Shown: piece after piece, positions 4,986 through 11,194 of the stretch
Position numbering within the stretch: the first letter of the stretch is position 1
Layout of the letters: each line of letters starts with the position of its first letter
NCBI GenBank assembly: GCA_003233075.1
Contig: QIKQ01000261.1
Coordinates: 1-15,544 of the forward strand
Direction: 5' to 3'
Origin: Gammaproteobacteria bacterium
GTDB taxonomy: Bacteria > Pseudomonadota > Gammaproteobacteria > SZUA-21
DNA: 15,544 nt
Program-made: the position numbers and the translations under genes
The notes under the pieces: generated by a model
Databases searched by the model: none
Told to the model about the DNA's origin: nothing
Seen by the model: the letters and a program-made list of their open reading frames with translations, nothing else

Positions 4986-7582
4986 ATGTCATCCTCTGAA
5001 ATTAAGGGTGTCTCTTCGGTTTCAGGATTTGGCTTTGTTTTTGGCTTAGGCTTGGTTTTTGGTTTTGCCTTTACTTTTGGTTTCACCTTAGGCGTTACCG
5101 ACGGTTTTGTCTTTTTGACAGCTTTAGGTTTAGTGCTGAGCGTTTTTTTTGTTGCAGCATTTGAGCTGCTTGTTGTTCTTGTGCTTGCTACTGGTTTAGA
5201 AGTAACAGTTGATGCTGGTTTTTTCTTGGTTTTCTTTTTACCCTTTTTGGGCGGTTCCCAATCAATGGGTCGATTATTGACAAGATTCATATAACCTTTT
5301 ATTAATTTTCCTGCAATCGGTGCTGCGCCAGTACTGCCATGGCCACAATGCTCGCATACTATGGCGACCGCGATTTGTGGCTTATCCGCTGGTGCAAAAG
5401 AAACAAATAGCGCGTTGTCACGAAATTTCCATGGGATTTCATGTAGCTTCTTTTTTGTGTCTTCAAGAGTTTGTCCTATTACTTGAGCTGTGCCGGTTTT
5501 GCCTGCGATTTGATATTGGCCACCGGTAAGCTCGGCTATTCGCCAAGCGGTTCCTGCCCATTTTGTATGTACGACTGAAATCATGTCGTTGACGATATGA
5601 TCCCAATGTTCTTTTTTTATTTTACTTAAAACTTTTTTAACTTTTGGTTGGGTGTAAGAGAGCACTTTACTGTTCGCAACTTCTTCAGCGTACATGAGTC
5701 GAGGTTGCATCATTTTACCGCGATTAGCGATCGTCGCGGTCGCTACGGCTAATTGTAATGGAGTAACATTAATAAGTCCTTGGCCTATACCAACGCTGAC
5801 TGTATCTCCTGTAAACCATCGAAGGTAGGCGGGACGTTTTTTGAGTATTGCTGCTTCTCGTTTGTATGATCTTTTGTAAATTCTCACCAATTTCATAAGT
5901 TTTTTATATTTAAGCTTATAAGCTTTGATTTTTACATGTCGATTAATTAAGTTGCGTTCTCTTCTTAAGGTGTATTTTTTTGCCAAGACCTTTGCTTGTT
6001 TTTTGGTATATTTTTTTAGTTTAAAGAGTGTGCGATAATTGCCGTTTTTAGCTAATTTTTTAGCTTTTTCTCTGCTGTACTTTTTTTCTTCCAATAAGTT
6101 ATTGTACTTTCGTCGATAATATTTGCGTACTTCTTTTGCAAATTGTTTAGTCAGTTTTTTCTTAAGCGCTTCGGATTCTTCTTTTATTTTCACCGCGAGA
6201 GAATTAAATTTATTATATTTTTTTAACAAGCCGTAATGTTTTTTCGCTTTATAATCACTGGACGGTAAAATGCCCGAGGCTTCGTGTGGCAAATCTATGC
6301 CGGTTTTAGTGCCCCAACCAAACATTCCTAAAAATTCAGAAATGCGTTTAATTTTGAGCTTAACTGCCAAGTTATAGTAGTAAACGTCGCAAGAACGCAT
6401 AACGGAAACTTGTAAATTAACTTGTCCATGTCCTTCCTTTTTCCAGTCGCGCCATGGTCTGCTAACTCCGGGTAGGTAAAATTTTCCGCGGCAGGGAATA
6501 ATGTGTTCGGCACTAAAAATATTGTAATGCAAACTAGCTAATGCATAAAAAGGTTTGATTGTAGAGCCGGGAGGGAAAATCCCGACAACCGCGCGAGGGC
6601 TTAAGGGATTTTTTTTATTGTCTCTTAAGACCTTGTATTTTTTTATCGATATACCATCAACAAAATCATTTGGATCAAATCCAGGTTTACTAACCAGGGC
6701 TAAGACCTCACCGTTTCTCGGATCAATTGCTATGACCGAACCGGCTTCATCACCCAGTAGTTTTTCAGCCAGATTTTGCAATCGAACATCGATTGTTAAA
6801 TAGATATTTTTACCAGGCACAGATGGTTTTTGTAATATTTCATCAATGCGGCGACCGTGAACATTGCGTTCTACCTGTTGTCGACCCACTTTGCCGTGTA
6901 ATATCTTTTCGTATTGTTTTTCAATTCCGGTACCACCAACATGAGAGGTGCCATCATAGTTTATCTTTTCTTCTTCAGTCCAGCCGCCTTCAATTTCAAT
7001 GTCAGGGCGACGTACATAGCCGATTACGTGTGCAAGTGAATTTGGGTAAATATAGTGACGATTCAGGTGTTGAACTATGTCAACTCCTTTTAGTCTATGC
7101 CTCCGAGTTGCAATCATTGCGACTTCTTGATCATTTAGATTGCGCTTGATTGGTACGCTGAAAAAATGCCGATACTGATTATATCTAAAGGTTTTCCAAA
7201 AAAACTTATAATCTGGTTCATCGATTTCGACATACCGATTAAGTGATTTTAAAAGCTCTATAATACATTTTTCTCGTGTTTTCGGCGGATTACAGGGCAC
7301 GCGTTCAGGAATGATTTCTAAATTAAACGATGGCCGATTATCAACTAATAGTATTCTATTGCGATCGTAGATTAAACCGCGTATGGGTGGGTCAGGTTCA
7401 ATTTTTAAGTAATTTGTTTTAGATTTTGTTACAAATTGCGCGTGATTATAGACTTGCAAAGAAATTTGCCGCGATATAATGATCGTAATTAAAATCGCAA
7501 TAAAAATTAACATCCAGATTGTTCGGTGAAAAAACAATCTGGCTTCAATGTTGTGGTCTTTAATATTGTCGAGTCGATTCAT
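4982..7582 (-). CDS. mrdA: Penicillin-binding protein 2, elongasome transpeptidase with a large basic insertion
   Basis: Cross-links new glycan strands made by RodA; anchored in the inner membrane, with its catalytic domain in the periplasm. Order: one membrane helix (about 21-38), pedestal/dimerisation domain starting RGLIYDRN (68-75), transpeptidase domain from about 255. Catalytic motifs are PPGSTIK with nucleophile S340 and K343, SCD at 397-399, and KTG at 695-697. C364, D379, H385 and C398 have the spacing I recall for the zinc site of A. baumannii PBP2 (D350, D365, H371, C384), with Cys replacing the first Asp. At 866 residues it is far longer than E. coli PBP2 (633). The excess is a Lys/Arg/Tyr-rich block of about 135 residues (446-580) between SGILP and GDTVSVGIGQG, plus a tail of about 90 residues. 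The frame is continuous with all motifs intact, so I read it as a real variant, not an error. It starts 12 nt after mreD, without a clear Shine-Dalgarno. Confidence 0.95.
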   Translation of the reverse strand: MNRLDNIKDHNIEARLFFHRTIWMLIFIAILITIIISRQISLQVYNHAQFVTKSKTNYLKIEPDPPIRGLIYDRNRILLVDNRPSFNLEIIPERVPCNPPKTREKCIIELLKSLNRYVEIDEPDYKFFWKTFRYNQYRHFFSVPIKRNLNDQEVAMIATRRHRLKGVDIVQHLNRHYIYPNSLAHVIGYVRRPDIEIEGGWTEEEKINYDGTSHVGGTGIEKQYEKILHGKVGRQQVERNVHGRRIDEILQKPSVPGKNIYLTIDVRLQNLAEKLLGDEAGSVIAIDPRNGEVLALVSKPGFDPNDFVDGISIKKYKVLRDNKKNPLSPRAVVGIFPPGSTIKPFYALASLHYNIFSAEHIIPCRGKFYLPGVSRPWRDWKKEGHGQVNLQVSVMRSCDVYYYNLAVKLKIKRISEFLGMFGWGTKTGIDLPHEASGILPSSDYKAKKHYGLLKKYNKFNSLAVKIKEESEALKKKLTKQFAKEVRKYYRRKYNNLLEEKKYSREKAKKLAKNGNYRTLFKLKKYTKKQAKVLAKKYTLRRERNLINRHVKIKAYKLKYKKLMKLVRIYKRSYKREAAILKKRPAYLRWFTGDTVSVGIGQGLINVTPLQLAVATATIANRGKMMQPRLMYAEEVANSKVLSYTQPKVKKVLSKIKKEHWDHIVNDMISVVHTKWAGTAWRIAELTGGQYQIAGKTGTAQVIGQTLEDTKKKLHEIPWKFRDNALFVSFAPADKPQIAVAIVCEHCGHGSTGAAPIAGKLIKGYMNLVNNRPIDWEPPKKGKKKTKKKPASTVTSKPVASTRTTSSSNAATKKTLSTKPKAVKKTKPSVTPKVKPKVKAKPKTKPKPKTKPNPETEETPLISEDDI
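4985..5257 (-). other. Lys/Pro/Thr-rich C-terminal tail of PBP2 (coding sub-region)
   Basis: Residues about 776-866 of PBP2. It begins with a Lys run (KKGKKKTKKK), passes through a Ser/Thr/Ala stretch (about 789-814), then a repetitive KPK/KxKPKTKP section (about 818-850), and ends acidic (ETEETPLISEDDI). It is low in complexity and presumably disordered. E. coli PBP2 has only a short polar tail here. It lies in the periplasm, where such a polycation could touch peptidoglycan, lipids or teichoic-like anions; that is inference. Confidence 0.8.
5843..6247 (-). other. Basic helical insertion inside the PBP2 transpeptidase domain (coding sub-region)
   Basis: Residues about 446-580. I count 37 Lys and 12 Arg in 135 residues against 9 Glu and no Asp, with 13 Tyr and no Cys or Trp, so a net charge near +40. 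The spacing of Lys, Leu and Ala suggests long amphipathic helices. It contains an internal repeat: KKYSREKAKKLAK (500-512) and KKYTKKQAKVLAK (523-535). The flanks, SGILPSSDY before and AYLRWFTGDTVSVGIGQG after, are standard PBP2. In E. coli this stretch is a loop of only about 15 residues (after GNMP, before GDTIPVGIGQG). Confidence 0.88.
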
Positions 7583-7594
7583 ACTGGTTGCAAA

Positions 7595-8101
7595 TTATCT
7601 AATTTTAAATTTTCGGCGAATTCCGCGTAATAAGTAAAACATTCCAAACCAAGCTACAAAGCCACCTATTGGGCGCACAAAATATTGTAAGGGTCTTTTT
7701 TCGGCATCTTCGGTTGCTAAAGGTAGACCGTCAAACCAGAATAAAAGTAAATAATATAAAAACAGCAATCCCATGACAGTTAGAGCTTGCTGAAACAGCG
7801 GGCTAATTCGTATGCGCTGATAAAAGCTAAGAACTAAATAAGAAATGACTACCATGCTTAGCGCATTCTGTCCGAGTAAATCGCCAGAGTAAGCATCAAT
7901 GAGCAAACCAATGATAAATCCAGTTAGCATGCCAATTCTATGGGGAATTGCTAGGCACCAATAGATGAGCACAAGAGCAGGCCATGAAGGAATAAACATG
8001 GTAAATTTACTTGGCAGCGGAATAATACTTAATGCGATTGCAAACCCAAAGGTTATAATTATAATAATCGTACCTCGTTTAGGCTCACTTTTTAGCGGCA
8101 T
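7595..8101 (-). CDS. mreD: Rod shape-determining membrane protein MreD
   Basis: Small polytopic inner-membrane protein of the elongasome that works with MreC to link MreB to RodA-PBP2. The 168-residue product has about five hydrophobic segments and family landmarks PSWPALVLIYW (38-48), GLLIDAYSGDLLGQNAL and QRIRI. The length is normal (E. coli 162). A strong GAGGGGG Shine-Dalgarno lies just upstream of the ATG and overlaps the end of mreC; the two frames overlap by 17 nt (8085-8101), implying coupled translation. Confidence 0.94.
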   Translation of the reverse strand: MPLKSEPKRGTIIIIITFGFAIALSIIPLPSKFTMFIPSWPALVLIYWCLAIPHRIGMLTGFIIGLLIDAYSGDLLGQNALSMVVISYLVLSFYQRIRISPLFQQALTVMGLLFLYYLLLFWFDGLPLATEDAEKRPLQYFVRPIGGFVAWFGMFYLLRGIRRKFKIR

Positions 8102-8978
8102 TTTTCCCCCTCAGCTTTTTCTTTTGTGCCATACATTTTTTTATTCTTGGGTTTTCTTTCACTATTTTACCGCTCCAAACTAACAGGGCAGTGCGCGTTC
8201 GGTTTAGGTGTGCCGAAGGAATAATAGTCGCGATTTTGAATTTAGCCCCAGGTAATATTTTCGCCACTTTGCCGACGCTATAACCATAGGGGTAAATTTG
8301 ACCTAATCCTGAGGTAACCACTTCTTGGCCTTCTTCTATATCGATGCTGGTCGATAAATTGGGTAATCGAACTTCCCATTTTCTGCCAGTTCCATAGGCG
8401 ATGGTGCGTATGCCTGATTTTTTAAATTGAATAGGCATAATATGATTTTGATCGGTTAGTAATCTGACTGTAGAAATACGTTCTTGGACACGAATAACTT
8501 GTCCCATCACCCCATAGGCATCGATTAATGCTTGGTCTTGGTAAACACAGTCGCCTCTGCCTTTATCTATTAGTATACGATGTTTGTGGCGATGAATATT
8601 AACATTAAATATTCGAGTCGCTTCGACTGTATCGGTTAATGATTTTGACGCGGATAACAATTTTTTAAATTTGGCTAACTCTTGATCTAGCAGACTTAGT
8701 TTTTGATTTTTACGCCTTAACTTAGAAATTGTGAGCTTTAATTCTTGGATTCTTTTTTGTAAATCCTCTTTTGACTGTGTTTTATTTTTGGCATACTTTA
8801 TAATTTGACTTGGGCTATTTATTATTCGAATTAAAGGTTCTACTGCAGCAAGTGAAACATCACGTATGGTAACGCCTACTTTATAGTTTTTATCCATCCA
8901 CATAGTGACTATGCATAGAATAATCAATAAGATCAGCCGAGTGGTGAGCGAGTACGTCTCTGTGAATAGTTGTTTAAT
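8085..8978 (-). CDS. mreC: Cell shape-determining protein MreC, apparent ATT start
   Basis: Bitopic periplasmic scaffold of the elongasome; it activates RodA-PBP2 by binding PBP2. From the ATT at 8978 the product is 297 residues: short cytoplasmic N-terminus (KQLFTETYSLTT), membrane helix (about 14-30, starting RLILLIILCIV), coiled coil (about 66-107) and two beta domains ending near TALLVWSG, then a Lys-rich C-terminus. The conventional-codon start would be TTG at 8927, but that removes residues 1-17 and cuts into the membrane helix, leaving no basic cytoplasmic anchor. In-frame TGA lies 15 nt upstream of the ATT, and no ATG or GTG exists between. AAGGA is 8 nt before the ATT. The peptide after the ATT looks like the normal MreC N-terminus, so the start sits where Met is expected. 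ATT is a known rare start (E. coli infC, pcnB). Confidence 0.88.
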   Translation of the reverse strand: MKQLFTETYSLTTRLILLIILCIVTMWMDKNYKVGVTIRDVSLAAVEPLIRIINSPSQIIKYAKNKTQSKEDLQKRIQELKLTISKLRRKNQKLSLLDQELAKFKKLLSASKSLTDTVEATRIFNVNIHRHKHRILIDKGRGDCVYQDQALIDAYGVMGQVIRVQERISTVRLLTDQNHIMPIQFKKSGIRTIAYGTGRKWEVRLPNLSTSIDIEEGQEVVTSGLGQIYPYGYSVGKVAKILPGAKFKIATIIPSAHLNRTRTALLVWSGKIVKENPRIKKCMAQKKKLRGKNAAKK

Positions 8979-8986
8979 TGTCCCAA

Positions 8987-8991
8987 TCCTT
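8987..8991 (-). promoter_or_regulatory. Ribosome binding site deciding the mreC ATT start
   Basis: AAGGA on the minus strand, 8 nt upstream of the ATT at 8978-8976. No comparable site precedes the TTG at 8927, whose upstream bases encode hydrophobic residues of the membrane helix. This favours initiation at ATT. Confidence 0.65.
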
Positions 8992-9047
8992 CAAATACTA
9001 AATATTCAAGCGATAAACTATGTATTAATGTCGAAAAACGACTAGCA

Positions 9048-9053
9048 ATTATA
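9048..9053 (-). promoter_or_regulatory. Possible -10 box for mreCD-mrdA-rodA
   Basis: An exact TATAAT on the minus strand about 70 nt upstream of the mreC start and downstream of the terminator-like hairpin after mreB. The -35 region at normal spacing (about GCGATA) is poor, so this is a weak prediction. It would let mreC and later genes be transcribed apart from mreB. Confidence 0.35.
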
Positions 9054-9166
9054 ATAAAGCCTTTTGTCCTTATCGCCTAGCCCCTTAAAGTAAAAAGTAG
9101 TTAAAACTGAAGGATAACGCACCTTAGCGAACTAAAGCTGCAGAAAATCGGGGTTATTTAAAGCAA

Positions 9167-9207
9167 AAGCAATAATCTAGCAGAATACAGACTTAAGATT
9201 ATTGCTT
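9167..9207 (-). terminator. Hairpin after mreB: terminator or attenuator
   Basis: A perfect 12-bp stem, AAGCAATAATCT (9167-9178) with AGATTATTGCTT (9196-9207), and a 17-nt loop, 30 nt past the mreB stop. On the minus strand it is followed by TTTGCTTT, a modest U-tract. The loop is long and the stem AT-rich, so termination is probably partial. Partial termination here would give more MreB than MreC, MreD, PBP2 and RodA, which fits their known relative needs. Confidence 0.5.
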
Positions 9208-9237
9208 GGGAAAGTGTGTTGTCAAAACGAACACTAA

Positions 9238-10284
9238 TTATTCTGTGATGAAGATATCACCACCATGTTCATCTATCATTTCTAATGCTCTGCCACCACC
9301 GCGTGCCACACAAGTCAGGGGATCTTCGGCTATGACTACTGGTAATCCAGTTTCTTCCATAAGCAATCGATCCAAATCTCGTAATAAAGCGCCACCCCCG
9401 GTTAACACTATTCCTCGCTCGGCAACATCAGCACCTAATTCAGGTGGTGTTTGTTCTAACGCTGTTTTTACTGCGCCGACAATTCCAGAAAGTGGTTCCT
9501 GCAAGGCTTCTAATATTTCATTACTATTTAAGCTGAAACTTCTAGGGACACCTTCAGCCAGATTTCGACCTTTCACTTCCTTTTCACGAACTTCACTGCC
9601 TGGAAAGGCTGAGCCAATCTCGTGTTTCACTTTTTCTGCAGTAGATTCGCCGATGACAGTGCCGTAGTTGCGACGAACGTAATTAATTATGGCTTCGTCA
9701 AATTTGACACCGCCAATTCGCACAGAGGCTGAGTAGACTATGCCATTTAAGGAAAGAACGGCTACTTCCGAAGTTCCACCACCAATATCGAGAACCATTG
9801 AGCCGCGAGCTTCATGCACTGGCATACTTGCACCAATAGCCGCAGCCATTGGTTCTTCAATTAAAAATACTTCTCGTGCTCCAGCGCCCGCAGCAGATTC
9901 TTTAATTGCTCGACGTTCGACTTGGGTTGAGCCGCAAGGAACACAAATTAAAACTCGAGGGCTGGGTTTAAAAAATCGGGACTCATGCGCTTTGTGGATA
10001 AAATGCTGTAGCATTTTTTCAGTCACTGTAAAATCAGCGATAACGCCGTCTTTTAAAGGTCTAATCGTATCAATGTTGCCAGGGGTGCGGCCTAACATCA
10101 ATTTAGCTTCATTGCCTACCGCGGCGATTGATTTTGGCCCACCTGGCCCACGGTCTTGGCGAATAGCCACAACTGACGGTTCATTTAGGACGATACCCTG
10201 ACCTCGAGCATAAATCAGAGTATTAGCAGTACCCAAATCTATTGATAGGTCGTTTGAAAATATTCCGCGAAATCGTTTAAGCAT
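9238..10284 (-). CDS. mreB: Rod shape-determining actin homologue MreB
   Basis: Cytoplasmic actin-like ATPase that forms membrane-bound filaments and steers the elongasome. The 348-residue product matches the family in length (E. coli 347). ATP-binding motifs are clear: phosphate-1 DLGTANT (16-22), connect region IEEPMAAAIG (142-151), phosphate-2 LDIGGGTSE (165-173), adenosine motif GIVLTGGGALL. The N-terminus MLKRFRGIFSNDLSIDLGTANT is typical, including the amphipathic membrane-binding start. The coding sequence looks richer in G+C than its neighbours, as expected for a conserved, highly expressed gene. The nearest purine-rich stretch, AGAGGG, is 15 nt upstream, so the ribosome binding site is weak or unusual. 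It leads the minus-strand string. Confidence 0.97.
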   Translation of the reverse strand: MLKRFRGIFSNDLSIDLGTANTLIYARGQGIVLNEPSVVAIRQDRGPGGPKSIAAVGNEAKLMLGRTPGNIDTIRPLKDGVIADFTVTEKMLQHFIHKAHESRFFKPSPRVLICVPCGSTQVERRAIKESAAGAGAREVFLIEEPMAAAIGASMPVHEARGSMVLDIGGGTSEVAVLSLNGIVYSASVRIGGVKFDEAIINYVRRNYGTVIGESTAEKVKHEIGSAFPGSEVREKEVKGRNLAEGVPRSFSLNSNEILEALQEPLSGIVGAVKTALEQTPPELGADVAERGIVLTGGGALLRDLDRLLMEETGLPVVIAEDPLTCVARGGGRALEMIDEHGGDIFITE

Positions 10285-10804
10285 TTGCTAGATATGCCCT
10301 CTATATATGTGCGTTGGGCCGCAACTTTAACAACGCTGTGAGCTAAGAGCAAGTGAGTTCCAACATAAAGTGTTGAAGCGCCAATAAAATAGTCAGTCCA
10401 AATCAGTTACGCAAAAATCATACCTGAAATTTATATACTAGCCTAAATATAACCATTTGAGTTAAAGACTGTGTAAATTTATTGTATTAATTCAATTTTG
10501 AATTGTCTTTGCACCCTGAGCGACTATTTTTTATTCAAGTCTCTAAAAAAATTCAATTAAAATCTTTGAAATATTTAATTCGCTTAAATTAGTGAATAAA
10601 ATACTCTAGACACTGTAATTTAGCTTGTTTACGACAGTTTTATGACAGTTCGATTTTTTTCATTCTATTAAACTTAGGATAGTTACTACAATAGATAAGA
10701 CCATTTATTATTCAATCAATGTTAATGAGGGTAGCTATAAACTAATCAGTAAATATGCTAAGTTACTGGCCCTTATTTTCTGAAATACACGAGTGGAGAG
10801 AATC
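10285..10804. promoter_or_regulatory. Divergent mreB / gatC intergenic region
   Basis: 520 nt, very AT-rich, with no convincing gene on either strand (the longest ATG frame I found on the minus strand is about a dozen codons). It must hold the promoters of both gene strings. It contains a Pho-box-like repeat (10631-10648) and an operator-like palindrome AATTCAA-TT-TTGAATT (10489-10504). A possible gatC -10 box, TACAAT, is at 10687-10692, without a good -35. No clear sigma-70 promoter for mreB could be picked by eye. Confidence 0.6.
10631..10648 (-). promoter_or_regulatory. Pho-box-like direct repeat (possible PhoB site)
   Basis: On the minus strand the sequence reads CTGTCATAAAACTGTCGT: two 7-mers, CTGTCAT and CTGTCGT, repeated every 11 bp. 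This matches the PhoB consensus (CTGTCAT, 4 AT-rich bases, CTGTCAT) except for one base. A weak -10-like TAAATT (10617-10622) follows 8 nt downstream. The orientation points toward mreB, whose start is about 345 nt away; the site is also about 155 nt upstream of gatC. Confidence 0.45.
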
Positions 10805-11095
10805 ATGTCATCATTAGATAATGAGACTGTTGAAAAAATAGCCAAACTAGCTAGGCTCGCTATTAATAAAGAAGATGCAAGCGTGTATGCTGAACAATTA
10901 AACGGTATTTTGCAATTGGTTGAGCAAATGGATGCTGTTGATACCAAAGGTGTCTTGCCAATGGCTCATCCACAAGATTTAAAGCAGCGACTAAGAGAAG
11001 ATAAGGTAGCTGAGTCTGATCAGCGACAATCATTCCAAAAAATAGCTCCTAAAGTTGAGGCTGGACTGTATTTGGTTCCCAAAGTAATTGAGTAA
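10805..11095 (+). CDS. gatC: Asp-tRNA(Asn)/Glu-tRNA(Gln) amidotransferase subunit C
   Basis: Small subunit that holds GatA and GatB together in the amidotransferase making Gln-tRNA(Gln) and/or Asn-tRNA(Asn) from the mischarged Glu- or Asp-tRNA. The 96-residue product (E. coli lacks the enzyme; typical GatC is about 95) shows the family pattern: IAKLARLAI near the start, LNGILQLVEQM, then LVPKVIE at the end. The ATG at 10805 is preferred over an in-frame GTG at 10793 because GGAG lies 6 nt before it and the upstream GTG would overlap that site. First gene of the plus-strand string; 99 nt precede gatA, where a weak GAGA/TCTC hairpin with a T-run is visible. Confidence 0.94.
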   Translation: MSSLDNETVEKIAKLARLAINKEDASVYAEQLNGILQLVEQMDAVDTKGVLPMAHPQDLKQRLREDKVAESDQRQSFQKIAPKVEAGLYLVPKVIE

Positions 11096-11194
11096 AGTAA
11101 TCAAATAAAGTATTCAAGTAGCTCAGAGAGTCAAATCTCGAATTTTTTATTATTCATATATAAATGTACGCAATTACATTAAAGGCGGAGTCGA

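Noticed and set aside
4986..5294. Plus-strand open frame of 102 codons rich in Gly, Phe and Val
   Set aside because: It is the antisense shadow of the Lys/Pro-rich PBP2 tail (AAA/CCA-type codons read backwards give Phe/Gly/Val).
4982..7582. PBP2 as a frameshifted or fused pseudogene
   Set aside because: One continuous frame holds every catalytic motif in order on both sides of the insertion, and the insertion has normal codon structure.
8085..8927. TTG at 8927 as the mreC start
   Set aside because: It removes the cytoplasmic N-terminus and part of the membrane helix, and has no ribosome binding site; the ATT at 8978 fits the family better.
9206..9667. Plus-strand open frames of about 150 codons opposite mreB
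   Set aside because: These are antisense shadows of the more G+C-rich, strongly conserved mreB; no ribosome binding site and no recognisable domain.
10793..10804. GTG at 10793 as the gatC start
   Set aside because: It overlaps the GGAG that serves the ATG at 10805, and the extra residues are not typical of GatC.
11096..11194. Terminator between gatC and gatA (GAGA/TCTC then a T-run)
   Set aside because: A four-base stem is too weak, and gatC and gatA are normally co-transcribed.
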